DNA of 64,000 nt from the NCBI RefSeq assembly GCF_021653995.1, contig NZ_JAJJOZ010000001.1:434001-498000 (forward strand), read 5' to 3'. The translations under genes were made by a program, and so were the position numbers. Below, piece by piece: positions 26,521 to 34,709 of the stretch. Under the pieces are notes generated by a model that made no database searches, was not told the DNA's origin, and worked only from the letters and a program-made list of their open reading frames with translations. The stretch's first letter is position 1, and every line of letters begins with the position of its first letter. This stretch comes from Allopusillimonas lactea. Its GTDB lineage: Bacteria; Pseudomonadota; Gammaproteobacteria; Burkholderiales; Burkholderiaceae_B.

Positions 26521-27315
26521 ATGAAAAAAATCACTGCCGTACTCACGATATCCGCCCTGTCGCTGCTGCTTGCCGCCTGCGGCAAGGGCGAAGACGCTCC
26601 CAAGGTGTCGGCCGCGCCCGCCGCGGCCCAGAAGATTGTCGTAGGCCTGGACGACAACTTCCCACCCATGGGGTTTCGCGATGAAAGCAACAAACTGGTG
26701 GGTTTTGACATAGACATGGCCAAAGAAGCCAGCAAGCGGCTGGGCATAGAGGTCGAATTCAAACCCATCGACTGGAGCGCCAAAGAGGCCGAACTCAACG
26801 GCAAGCGGGTGGACGCCCTCTGGAACGGCCTGACCATCACCGAAGAGCGCAAGAAGAACATCGCGTTCACCAAGCCCTACATGGCCAATCACCAGATCAT
26901 TGTTGTCGCTCAGGCGTCCGCCATCAAGGTCAAGGCTGATCTGGCCGGCAAAGTAGTGGGCGCCCAGGAAGGCAGCAGCGCGGTCGACGCGATCAAGAAA
27001 GAAGCCGATGTCGCCGCCAACATGAAAGAGCTCAAAACGTTTGGCGACAACGTTACCGCGCTGATGGATTTATCCGCCGGCCGCCTGGACGCAGTGGTCG
27101 TTGATGAAGTGGTGGGCCGTTATCTGGCCAGCAAGCGCGAGGGCCAGTACCGCGTGCTTGATGAAAATTTCGGCACCGAAGACTACGGCGTCGGCGTGCG
27201 CAAAGACGACACCGAGCTGCTTGCCAAGCTGGATGGCGCGCTTGACGCCATGAAAAAGGATGGCACTGCCGCAAAGATCGCCACCCAGTGGTTTGGCGCC
27301 GACATCATCAAATAA
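26521..27315 (+). CDS. Amino-acid ABC transporter substrate-binding lipoprotein
   Basis: 264-aa SBP_bac_3 family protein. The signal peptide ends in the lipobox 'LLAAC', so Cys20 is the likely lipidated residue. After a short Ala/Pro linker, the mature domain starts 'KIVVGLDDNFPPMGF', then 'LVGFDIDMAKEASKRLG' and 'WNGLTITEERKKNIAFTKPY', all typical of polar amino acid binding proteins. The permease and ATPase genes follow. The ligand (a polar or acidic amino acid, or cystine) cannot be decided by eye. No clear Shine-Dalgarno precedes the ATG, and the 281 bp upstream show no other gene. Confidence 0.92.
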   Translation: MKKITAVLTISALSLLLAACGKGEDAPKVSAAPAAAQKIVVGLDDNFPPMGFRDESNKLVGFDIDMAKEASKRLGIEVEFKPIDWSAKEAELNGKRVDALWNGLTITEERKKNIAFTKPYMANHQIIVVAQASAIKVKADLAGKVVGAQEGSSAVDAIKKEADVAANMKELKTFGDNVTALMDLSAGRLDAVVVDEVVGRYLASKREGQYRVLDENFGTEDYGVGVRKDDTELLAKLDGALDAMKKDGTAAKIATQWFGADIIK

Positions 27316-27334
27316 TGTCCTTACCGGCCGCCCT

Positions 27335-27355
27335 GGCGGGCGTTGCATGCCCGCC
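27335..27355 (+). terminator. Intercistronic hairpin between the binding-protein and permease genes
   Basis: GGCGGGC (27335-27341) pairs with GCCCGCC (27349-27355) across a 7-nt loop, in the 89-bp gap after the binding-protein gene. Such hairpins often stabilise the upstream mRNA or trim readthrough, so that the binding protein is made in excess over the membrane parts. Confidence 0.4.
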
Positions 27356-27404
27356 CGCGGGCATGGCCAACGTCCAACAGGCCGGGCGGCCGGGAGCCCA
27401 TTGA

Positions 27405-28058
27405 ATGGACTATATCGTTTCGCTTCTGGGGCCCATGGCCGACGGCGCCAAGGTCACCCTGACGCTTTTTTTCATTACGCTCGCGCTGGCTGTGCCGCTC
27501 GGCCTGGTGCTGGCGCTGTTGCGCATTTCCAGGTGGCGCACAATCAGCCGCCTGGTAAACGGCTATATCTGGCTGATGCGGGGCACACCGCTGATGCTGC
27601 AGATGCTGTTCATCTATTTTGCGCTGCCTTTCGTTCCGGTGATCGGTGTGCGGCTGCCGGACTTCCCCGCCGCTGTGGTGGCTTTCGCACTCAATTACGC
27701 CGCGTATTTCGCCGAAATCTTCCGCGCGGGCATCCTTTCCGTTGATCGCGGTCAGTACGAAGGCAGCCAAGTGCTGGGTATGTCTTATGGGCAAACCATG
27801 CGACGCATCGTGCTGCCGCAGATGGTCCGCCATGTGTTGCCGCCGCTCAGCAACGAAACCATCACCCTGGTCAAGGACACCTCGCTGATCTACGTGCTTG
27901 CGCTCAACGATATTCTGCGTGTGGCCCGCGGCATCGTCCAGCGCGATTTCTCCACCACGCCTTTCTTGGTCGCCGCGGCGTTCTATCTCCTCATGACGCT
28001 GGTCTTGACCTGGATGTTCCAGTATCTGGAAAAGCACTATGACAAATACGACCGATAG
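27405..28058 (+). CDS. Amino-acid ABC transporter permease (HisMQ family)
   Basis: 217-aa inner-membrane protein with about five hydrophobic segments. 'MADGAKVTLTLFFITLALAVPLGL' and 'YIWLMRGTPLMLQMLFIYFALP' mark the HisM/GlnP family. The EAA loop is 'EGSQVLGMSYGQTMRRIVLPQMVRHVLPP', with 'SLIYVLALNDILR' nearby. It should homodimerise. It overlaps the ATPase gene by 20 bp. Confidence 0.93.
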   Translation: MDYIVSLLGPMADGAKVTLTLFFITLALAVPLGLVLALLRISRWRTISRLVNGYIWLMRGTPLMLQMLFIYFALPFVPVIGVRLPDFPAAVVAFALNYAAYFAEIFRAGILSVDRGQYEGSQVLGMSYGQTMRRIVLPQMVRHVLPPLSNETITLVKDTSLIYVLALNDILRVARGIVQRDFSTTPFLVAAAFYLLMTLVLTWMFQYLEKHYDKYDR

Positions 28059-28866
28059 CGCCGTGCACGCCGGCGGCGGGCGCAATCAGGCACCGGGCGC
28101 GGAGCGCCCCGTTATGATCGCCGCGCGTGATGTCGTCAAATCCTTTGGCGCCAACAAAGTGCTCGACCAGGTTTCGCTTACTCTGCGCAAGGGCGAGGTG
28201 GTGGCGGTGATAGGCCCGTCGGGCTCGGGCAAGAGCACTTTTCTGCGCTGCCTGATCAACCTCGAACGTATAGACCGCGGCACTATCACCATCGAAGGCG
28301 AACCGCTTGCCCGCGCGTCGGGCGCCAGTGCCAGCCAGTATCCGGCCGAGGCTGAGATCCGCCGTATCTGCGGCAAAATGGGCATGGTGTTCCAGTCTTT
28401 CAATCTGTTCCCGCACATGACGGTGCTGCAGAACGTGATCGAGGCCCCACTCACCGTCAAAAAGCTGCGGCGTGATTCCATCGTTCCCAAGGCCGAAGCT
28501 TTGCTGCGCAAGGTGGGTTTGCTCGAAAAGCGCGATAGCTATCCGGGCCGGCTCTCGGGTGGGCAGAAGCAAAGAGTGGCCATTGCCCGAGCGCTGGCCA
28601 TGGAGCCCGACATCATGCTGTTCGACGAACCCACCTCTGCGCTAGACCCTGAGCTCACAGGCGAGGTCTTGCGCACCATGCGCCAGTTGGCTGACGAGCA
28701 TATGACTATGCTGGTCGTCACACACGAAATGGGTTTCGCCCGCGAAGCCGCTCACCGCGTGATTTTCATGGACCAAGGCAAGGTTGTCGAAGAAGCGCCG
28801 GCGGCGCAGTTTTTCCAGGCACCCGAACACCCGCGCACGCGCGCATTTCTCAGCCAGATGTTGTAA
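28039..28866 (+). CDS. Amino-acid ABC transporter ATP-binding protein
   Basis: 275-aa polar amino acid importer ATPase. Walker A is 'GPSGSGKSTFLR', the Q-loop 'GMVFQSFNLFPHMTVLQNVIEAPLTV' is family-specific, the signature is 'LSGGQKQRVAIARAL', Walker B 'DIMLFDEPTSALDPEL' and H-loop 'VVTHEMGFAREAAHRVIFMDQG'. An N-terminal extension of about 28 residues precedes the first strand; an ATG at 28114 (MIAARDVVKSFG) is an alternative start nearer the usual length. Confidence 0.94.
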   Translation: MTNTTDSAVHAGGGRNQAPGAERPVMIAARDVVKSFGANKVLDQVSLTLRKGEVVAVIGPSGSGKSTFLRCLINLERIDRGTITIEGEPLARASGASASQYPAEAEIRRICGKMGMVFQSFNLFPHMTVLQNVIEAPLTVKKLRRDSIVPKAEALLRKVGLLEKRDSYPGRLSGGQKQRVAIARALAMEPDIMLFDEPTSALDPELTGEVLRTMRQLADEHMTMLVVTHEMGFAREAAHRVIFMDQGKVVEEAPAAQFFQAPEHPRTRAFLSQML

Positions 28867-28940
28867 AAGCGGCCATCGGTCGGGCGTTTCTCGACGACTG
28901 GGCGCCGGATGGCTGGCGCCGCCGCGTTTTGCGCCGTTCC

Positions 28941-29030
28941 GCATCCGCGCATACGCCTGCGAGCTTCCCATGCATCCGCACATGCACCTGCGTGTGCTTC
29001 CCATACATACGCGCATACGTCCTCGCGCGT
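28941..29030. repeat. Degenerate 33-35 bp tandem repeat in the gap before tauE
   Basis: A unit beginning GCTTCCCAT occurs at 28963-28995 and again at 28996-29030 with about 75% identity. A partial unit lies at 28941-28962, and a further GCTTC follows at 29031. The segment is rich in CAT/CGC steps. It fills most of the 301-bp gap between the ABC ATPase and the TauE gene; the rest of that gap (29100-29167) is AT-rich, and I see no gene in it. Confidence 0.45.
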
Positions 29031-29167
29031 GCTTCGATGATTCCCAGGCCGTTCACACGACTGTGGCAGCGTGGCATCGCTGCCATGTATTCGCTGCTGG
29101 CCGCGTATCTTGCCTCTTCGTTATTTGTTATGATAATTAGCATATTTTTATTAGTTATATAGTAAAT

Positions 29168-29968
29168 ATGCTGATCTTACCGGTATTGCTGGGCGCAGCC
29201 ATAGGCATGATCCTCGGGTTGACTGGCGCGGGCGGGGGCATACTCGCCGTACCGGCGCTGGTGATGGGGCTGGGTATGAGCCTTACACAAGCCGCGCCTA
29301 TTGCACTGATCGCGGTAGGCGCCGCAGCCGCACTGGGCGCGGCAGACGGGTTGCGGCGTGGGCTGGTCCGCTATAAAGCCGCCGCTCTCATGTCTGTGGT
29401 CGGCGCGCTCACCGCGCCATTGGGTTTGGCCATTGCCCACCGCCTTCCCGCATTTTGGCTCGCCGTACTGTTCAGTTTCGCCATGCTGGCGGTAGCGTGG
29501 CGCATGTTCAGACAGTCCCTGCAAGCCGCGCATGCGCACGATGCCATGGCCGACGCCCGCAAGCCCTGCCATATTTCGCCTCAAACCGGAAAATTCATCT
29601 GGACGGGCAGGGCGGGTGTCTCGATCAGCCTGATCGGTGCCGTATCGGGCCTGTGCACCGGCATGCTGGGGGTGGGTGGCGGCTTCATCATCGTGCCTGC
29701 CCTCACCGCACTGACCGACGCACCCATGCGGACTATCGTACCTACCTCGCTCATGGTGATTGCGCTCGTCTCATCGGCCGCCGTGCTGGCGGCCTTGGAC
29801 CGCGGCGTTGACTTCCCTCCCGCCGCTTGGTGGTTTATTGCGGCTACCGGCGCGGGCATGCTGCTGGGCCGTATCGTGAGCGGGCGCATCCCGGCATGCT
29901 GGGTGCAGCGCAGCTTCGCGATCGTGTGCGTGGTGGTGGCAGCCGTGCTTGTTGCACGAGCGTGGTGA
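29168..29968 (+). CDS. TauE/SafE (TSUP) family sulfite/organic anion exporter
   Basis: 266-aa inner-membrane protein with about eight hydrophobic segments. Two copies of the family motif are visible: 'GAAIGMILGLTGAGGGILAVPALVMGLG' in the N-half and 'GAVSGLCTGMLGVGGGFIIVPALTAL' in the C-half. Transport of sulfite, sulfoacetate or thiosulfate-like anions is known for some members; the substrate here is unknown. No Shine-Dalgarno precedes the ATG, and an AT-rich stretch with TATATAGT ends only a few bases before it, so a leaderless transcript is possible. Confidence 0.9.
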   Translation: MLILPVLLGAAIGMILGLTGAGGGILAVPALVMGLGMSLTQAAPIALIAVGAAAALGAADGLRRGLVRYKAAALMSVVGALTAPLGLAIAHRLPAFWLAVLFSFAMLAVAWRMFRQSLQAAHAHDAMADARKPCHISPQTGKFIWTGRAGVSISLIGAVSGLCTGMLGVGGGFIIVPALTALTDAPMRTIVPTSLMVIALVSSAAVLAALDRGVDFPPAAWWFIAATGAGMLLGRIVSGRIPACWVQRSFAIVCVVVAAVLVARAW

Positions 29969-30032
29969 TACGCCAGCGCTTCGCTCTTGCGGCAAAGCCC
30001 TGAGGGCCAGCAGTATTGGCGGTACTGTTGCG

Positions 30033-31055
30033 TCAGTCTTGCACGAGCCGGATCAGGCGTTTGCCGAAGTTTTTTCCTTGATAGAGATCGGCGATGGAGC
30101 CAGGCGCTGCTTCAATGCCGTCCAGGATTTCCTCGCGGTAGCGTAGGCGGCCCTCACGGATCATGGGCGCCAGCACGTCGATGGCTTCCTGGTAGCGGGC
30201 CTCATAGTCGAAGGCCAGGAACCCTTGCATGCTGGCGGCCTTGTTGAGCAGGTGGCGATCCACCCTGGGGCCTGCGGGCCAAGGGTCCCAACTGGAAATG
30301 GAGGCTGTGCCTACCACGACAATGCGCGCATGGCGGTTGATGCGCCGGATCACCGCATCGGAGATAAAGCCGCTGGTATTGTCGAAATAGACATCGACGC
30401 CCTGGTCGGTGGCCTGCGTGAGCGCCTCTTCAAAGCCTGGCGCCTTATAGTCGATCGCATGCTTGACGCCAAACTCATTCTGGCAAAGGGCAACTTTCTC
30501 GGGCCCGCCCGTTATGCCGACAACGTTGCATCCACGCGCCGCAGCCAGTTGACAGGCAATCGACCCGACAGCGCCGGCGGCAGTTGAGACAACGACGGTG
30601 TCACCGCGCTCAGGTCGACCGCAGGCCGTCAGGGCAAAATACGCCGTCAGCCCGTTCAGGCCCAATACGCCCAGCGAGAGCGAAAGAGGGAGGTCCTGCT
30701 CGCGTATTGTGCGGCGTATGTTGGCCCCGTCGGAAATCGCATAATCCTGCCAGCCCAACGACCCCATCACTGCGGTGCCCACAGGGTAATCCGGGTGCCG
30801 CGATTGCACGACACGCCCGGCCGCATACGACCGCATCACATCGCCAATGCCGACGGGCACCGAATAATTGGCGACTGCATTGACCCAGCCTCGCATAGCA
30901 GGGTCGACCGATAGGTAGTGATTACGCACGAGAAATTGCCCCGCCTGCAAAGCGCCGACGGGCACCGTACGGATTCCGAAATGCTCGGCTTGCGGTACGG
31001 CTGAGGGGCGCGCTTTCAGGAAGACCTGGCGATTGACGGCAGGAGAGGTAGGCAT
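30033..31055 (-). CDS. MDR-family NADP-dependent oxidoreductase (CurA/prostaglandin-reductase-like)
   Basis: 340-aa zinc-free medium-chain dehydrogenase/reductase. 'DPAMRGWVNAVANYSVPVGIGDVMR' and 'GLTAYFALTACGRPERGDTVVVSTAAGAVGSIACQLA' (cofactor loop) identify the leukotriene B4 12-hydroxydehydrogenase/CurA branch. 'VDVYFDNTSGFISDAVIRRI' is also typical. These enzymes reduce the C=C bond of alpha,beta-unsaturated carbonyls with NADPH. I start at 31055 (MPTSPAVNRQVF). It is divergent from the MarR regulator gene, which could control both. Confidence 0.9.
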   Translation of the reverse strand: MPTSPAVNRQVFLKARPSAVPQAEHFGIRTVPVGALQAGQFLVRNHYLSVDPAMRGWVNAVANYSVPVGIGDVMRSYAAGRVVQSRHPDYPVGTAVMGSLGWQDYAISDGANIRRTIREQDLPLSLSLGVLGLNGLTAYFALTACGRPERGDTVVVSTAAGAVGSIACQLAAARGCNVVGITGGPEKVALCQNEFGVKHAIDYKAPGFEEALTQATDQGVDVYFDNTSGFISDAVIRRINRHARIVVVGTASISSWDPWPAGPRVDRHLLNKAASMQGFLAFDYEARYQEAIDVLAPMIREGRLRYREEILDGIEAAPGSIADLYQGKNFGKRLIRLVQD

Positions 31056-31244
31056 GGATGGTGCTCCGTACGGAATCAGGGCAAAGGCCGATAAACACAC
31101 TATTGTAGGCAAGCTGCAATATCATGCCACCATCACGGCACAAGCGCGGGGCAGGGGGCTGCCGCCATGACGCTGACAGGCATCGGGCAGGGCGGTTGAC
31201 GCCGCGCGCACGCTTTTCTGTTGGCAACCTCTATAGTAAAATAC

Positions 31245-31256
31245 TTTGCATGCAAA
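31245..31256. promoter_or_regulatory. Perfect 12-bp palindrome over the marR start codon
   Basis: TTTGCATGCAAA is a perfect palindrome centred on the ATG of the MarR-family gene. Allowing one mismatched pair, it extends to 18 bp (31242-31259, TA-c-core-c-TA). MarR-family operators are typically 12-20 bp palindromes near their own start, so this is a candidate autoregulatory site. Confidence 0.5.
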
Positions 31257-31729
31257 CTAGTTCTGCCCTTGAACCCGATGACGCGCCTGACATTGCTCAG
31301 GCACGCTCGCGTTTCGGGCTGCTGCTGGGCAGTGTTTACAGGCAGTGGCGCCGCCAAATCGACCTCGCGTTCAAAGATCTGGGGCAGTCCGACGCTACGC
31401 GCATGCCCCTGCTGATCCTGTATGTGCACGACGAACCGCTGCGGCAAAAAGACCTTGCCGATGCCCTGCATCTGGATTCTTCCTCTCTGGTTCGCGTGCT
31501 GGCGCATCTCCGGGAAGCTGAACTGGTCGATTGGGCCTGTAATCCCGCTGATCGGCGCACAAAATACATTACCTTGACGCCTTCGGGCCGCAAAATGGCC
31601 AAGCTGATCCTGGCAAAGAGTATGGAAATAGAACACGCCATTCTGCAAGGCCATTCCCCCCAGGAGCTTGATGTCACCCGCCGCGTACTTGAAAGCATTT
31701 CGCGGCGCTTCAGTGAATTGGGCAGTTGA
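31250..31729 (+). CDS. MarR-family transcriptional regulator
   Basis: 159-aa winged-helix regulator. 'PLRQKDLADALHLDSSSLVRVLAHLREAELV' is the helix-turn-helix and recognition helix. 'RRTKYITLTPSGRKMAKLI' is the beta-wing with the MarR DxRxxxxxLT-type block (here NPADRRTKYITLT). I chose the ATG at 31250 because homology starts there; no strong SD is visible and the codon lies in the centre of a palindrome. It is followed by an MFS exporter gene 73 bp downstream and is divergent from an MDR oxidoreductase gene. A role as repressor of one or both is likely. Confidence 0.88.
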   Translation: MQTSSALEPDDAPDIAQARSRFGLLLGSVYRQWRRQIDLAFKDLGQSDATRMPLLILYVHDEPLRQKDLADALHLDSSSLVRVLAHLREAELVDWACNPADRRTKYITLTPSGRKMAKLILAKSMEIEHAILQGHSPQELDVTRRVLESISRRFSELGS

Positions 31730-31802
31730 ACCGCAAGCAGCCACATCATCCCGTCAGGGGCCGGCACCGCCAAAAGGCGGTCCATTACGCATCCATCCAA
31801 CA

Positions 31803-33104
31803 ATGAAGTTGAAAATTTCCGCCTATGCATGGGTGAGCTTTGCCATGATCGTCGGGGTCATGGGCACTGCGCTCATCAGCCCCCTGTACGCGCTCTACAA
31901 AGAAAGCTGGCATCTGCAGGCCAGCGATATCTCAATAATCTACGTGGTCTACATGGGCGGCGCGCTCTGCGGTCTTTTGTTTCTGGGTCGCCTGCCCGAC
32001 CGGGTGGGTTTTCGGCCCATGATGCAGTGCGGCCTTGCGCTGGCGCTGCTTGGCACCTTCATCAGCCTGGTCGCATGGGACATGGCCAGCCTTTGCGTCG
32101 GCCGGATAATCATGGGTGTGGCATCGAGCATGCTGACGACCAGCGCCACAGTGGGGTTGTCCAGGCTCTCACGTTCGGGCGATATTCAGCGCGTGGCCAT
32201 GATGACAGGCTTTCTGATGGCGTTCGGTTTCGGCCTGGGCCCATTGGTGGGCGGCATTATTGGCCAATGGGGGCCTGCGCCATTGGTAAGCACCTATGTT
32301 CCAACGTTGTTCCTGGGGGTGCTGGGCCTGGCGGCACTGTTCCGTCTGACCTTGCCGGACTACGCCAGCCACCAGGCTGGCCTTTCCTTGAACGTGCACG
32401 ATGTTCTGCCCAGGCTCACATGGCCGGGGCGGGATACCTCCAGGGCCTTCTTACTGACCTGCTGCCTGCCGTTTCTTGCGTTTGGCGTCTTTGGCTTGTA
32501 TGCGTCCATGGCGCCGTTGTTTCTGGATCAACTGCTGCCCTGGCATGGCCCCGTTGTCAGCGGCACCGCCATCGCTTTGATTCTGTTTGCCTCGGCCGCC
32601 GTCCAGATGATGGCTGGGCGCATGCCTACGTATTATTGCGGCACGGCTGGGCTGATTAGCCTGGCATTGAGCAACCTGACTCTGATGCTGAACCTGTGGG
32701 CAAGCTCAGCCGTTTTGTTTGCGTTGGGCGTGCTGCTGACTGCCGTGGGCCATGGCCTGTGCATGCTCGCCGGTATGAGCATGGTCAACCGCCTGGCCAC
32801 ATCAGGCAATCGCTCCGGCCTGCTAGCCACCTATCTGGTGATCGGCTACATCGGCAGCATGATCCCCATGATGGGCATAGGCTGGATTGCCGATCACTGG
32901 GGCATGGACGTGGCGGTAAACACGTTTTGCATATTCGTGATCGCAACAGCGGGAAGTGCAGCAGTATTTTTTTACCGCAATCCGCATATGCGGCCGATCA
33001 TGGATGCTACGCCAAATAACCTTACCGGCAGCATCACCATCGAACCAGAAGGCACCGTGGCCGCAAGCGGCGCACGCGATAACGTGGATTCCCCGCGCTT
33101 GTGA
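31803..33104 (+). CDS. Major facilitator superfamily transporter
   Basis: 433-aa protein with about 12 hydrophobic segments in two halves. The loop 2-3 motif A appears as 'FLGRLPDRVGFRPMM', and motif B/C-like Gly-rich helices follow ('GRIIMGVASSMLTTSATVGLSRL', 'MAFGFGLGPLVGGIIGQWG'). The C-terminal ~35 residues are hydrophilic. The start at 31803 is chosen from the hydrophobic N-terminus (MKLKISAYAWVSFAMIVG). Pairing with a MarR regulator suggests drug or metabolite efflux. Confidence 0.87.
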   Translation: MKLKISAYAWVSFAMIVGVMGTALISPLYALYKESWHLQASDISIIYVVYMGGALCGLLFLGRLPDRVGFRPMMQCGLALALLGTFISLVAWDMASLCVGRIIMGVASSMLTTSATVGLSRLSRSGDIQRVAMMTGFLMAFGFGLGPLVGGIIGQWGPAPLVSTYVPTLFLGVLGLAALFRLTLPDYASHQAGLSLNVHDVLPRLTWPGRDTSRAFLLTCCLPFLAFGVFGLYASMAPLFLDQLLPWHGPVVSGTAIALILFASAAVQMMAGRMPTYYCGTAGLISLALSNLTLMLNLWASSAVLFALGVLLTAVGHGLCMLAGMSMVNRLATSGNRSGLLATYLVIGYIGSMIPMMGIGWIADHWGMDVAVNTFCIFVIATAGSAAVFFYRNPHMRPIMDATPNNLTGSITIEPEGTVAASGARDNVDSPRL

Positions 33105-33733
33105 TATGCCTCAGTGATGGCGTGCCCAATGCGGGCGATATCGGCCAGATGTCATGTGGTTTTCCGCGTGAAATCAAAAAAATCTATGGCCGTGGGCAAT
33201 GTATCAGTGCAAGCGCTTCATTTGCATAAATGGAATATTTGTTATGTAAATGTTTCACGCGTGTTGTTTTATTAAACATTTTTACGTTTGTTATATTTTT
33301 CCATTTTTAACCCTTATTTTTGAGAGAATATTTACATTAAGTTTCGAAAATTATAAATATTTTCAATATGAGTGTATTTTTCAGTACATTGCGCCGCGAT
33401 TGCTCGGGCAAAGACCGATCTGCCACCGTGAATTTCACACCTCGACGCGCTTCGAATATCTGTAAATGGCGCTTGATATATTTATTTAGTGTATTAACTT
33501 TCAATTAATTCGAAATATAAAGTAGCTAAATAAATATAATGCAACATAGTTGTATGAATATTAAAAATGTAGTAACTGTTTTTTTATTTTGTTATTCAGG
33601 TTTTGCGTTAGATGCATACTTGACTCGCAGCTGAGGAGAACGCGTCATGGTTCTTTGTATTGTCTGCAATCTTGGCTGTTTCCAAAGTAGGCTTTCACCT
33701 GTTGAGCAGGATCTTATGAAGGAGCAAGTCATC
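33105..33733. other. AT-rich intergenic region upstream of the amyloid-like cluster
   Basis: This 629-bp gap contains no credible gene. From about 33205 to 33620 the composition drops to perhaps 25-30% GC, with runs of A and T and imperfect palindromes such as GAAAAT-N7-ATTTTC near 33345. It must contain the promoter of the gene at 33734. Such AT islands in a GC-rich genome are typical targets of H-NS/MvaT-like silencers and often mark acquired or tightly switched surface-structure loci. Two Shine-Dalgarno sequences lie at its right end. Confidence 0.7.
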
Positions 33734-34612
33734 ATGAAAATACGCAAAACAACGCTGATTGCTACCGGGGTGGGGGCAGCCCTGGCCATGGCACTAAGCG
33801 GGCCAGTTCTGGCCGACAATAACGACAATACTGTTACAGACAGTGCTAACGCAAATAATGGTTCGGCCGCATCCTACGCCCAGTCTCTCTCGAATGTCGG
33901 CAATACTTCCAACTCGGATAGTTCAACTCACACCTCCCTTCGTCTTGGCGATATCTCAGTTGGCATAGCCACAGCAACCACCAGTCTGTCGGGCAGCATA
34001 TCCGGCAATAATTCCAGCGGCATCAGCGGCAACACCGGCGGGACCGCCAACGCGGCGGGCGACGGTGGGATGGGCGGTAGCAGCGGGGCGGCCAGCACTT
34101 CGTCGGTTCGGAGCGGCCAGGCTAACGGTGGTGCCGGCGGGGCGGGTGGCAGTGCCGGGGCCCTGGGTCTAGGGCTCAGCAACGCGGCAAACGGTGGTAG
34201 TTCCGCGCAAACGGGCGACAACTCCGCGACATCCACTGGCTCTGGCTTCGGTTTTGGCCTTGGCCTTGGCGCGAGCAGAGCTAGAAGTGGCGACAGCACG
34301 GCGGGAGCCTCCAGTGCATCGTCCTCGGGTGGGGCATCGGGCAGTGGCGGCACCAATACGGCGGGTAATGGCGGCTTCGGTGGTTCCGCAGCCTCTGGTG
34401 CGGCCTTGGCTATGGCCACCACGGGCAATGGCGCAATGGGTGGCGCCGGTGGCTCGTCGTACGGTGGTTCCGCCGGCAGCTTTAGTGCCGCCAACTCCAT
34501 CGCCAACAATTCGTTCGCCAGTGCTGCTGGCATCATGAACGTCAGCCAGAACATGGGTGAAAACTCACTGGTTCAGCAAGGGGTAACGGTTCAGGCAAAC
34601 CTCAACTTCTGA
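33734..34612 (+). CDS. Secreted Gly/Ser/Ala/Asn-rich protein, candidate amyloid or matrix subunit
   Basis: 292-aa protein with a clean Sec signal (MKIRKTTLIATGVGAALAMALSGPVLA, cleavage before DNN). The mature part has no Cys and is dominated by Gly, Ser, Ala, Asn and Thr. A beta-prone N-terminal segment is followed by four loose repeats of A/T-G-N/D-G-G-M/F-G-G-S, and the C-terminus ends in 'MNVSQNMGENSLVQ'. The start follows AAGGAG by 9 bases; an upstream ATG at 33647, also with a good SD (GAGGAG), would add 29 residues. As first gene of a cluster with a C39 peptidase and a FapF-like barrel, it is likely the major exported subunit. I recognise no named family. Confidence 0.8.
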   Translation: MKIRKTTLIATGVGAALAMALSGPVLADNNDNTVTDSANANNGSAASYAQSLSNVGNTSNSDSSTHTSLRLGDISVGIATATTSLSGSISGNNSSGISGNTGGTANAAGDGGMGGSSGAASTSSVRSGQANGGAGGAGGSAGALGLGLSNAANGGSSAQTGDNSATSTGSGFGFGLGLGASRARSGDSTAGASSASSSGGASGSGGTNTAGNGGFGGSAASGAALAMATTGNGAMGGAGGSSYGGSAGSFSAANSIANNSFASAAGIMNVSQNMGENSLVQQGVTVQANLNF

Positions 34613-34640
34613 TGATCCGTCTGTGATGTGGTAGCGGTTA

Positions 34641-34674
34641 CCCAGGATATGGACGGAAATCGGCCTATCCTGGG
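34641..34674 (+). terminator. Intercistronic hairpin after the Gly-rich subunit gene
   Basis: CCCAGGATA (34641-34649) and TATCCTGGG (34666-34674) form a perfect 9-bp stem with a 16-nt loop, 29-62 bp after the stop. There is no T-tract. It is placed to stabilise the subunit mRNA or attenuate readthrough, which would make the first gene the most abundant product. Confidence 0.5.
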
Positions 34675-34709
34675 GCATCTCGCAGCGTTCTATACGCTAG
34701 GAGGCTATG

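Noticed and set aside
29118..29160. Fur-box-like AT-rich sequence (TGATAATTAGCATA) before tauE
   Set aside because: Match to the Fur consensus is partial and expected in AT-rich DNA; no iron gene is adjacent.
33250..33465. 71-aa Phe/Tyr-rich frame in the AT island
   Set aside because: The residue content follows from AT-rich DNA; no Shine-Dalgarno or family resemblance.
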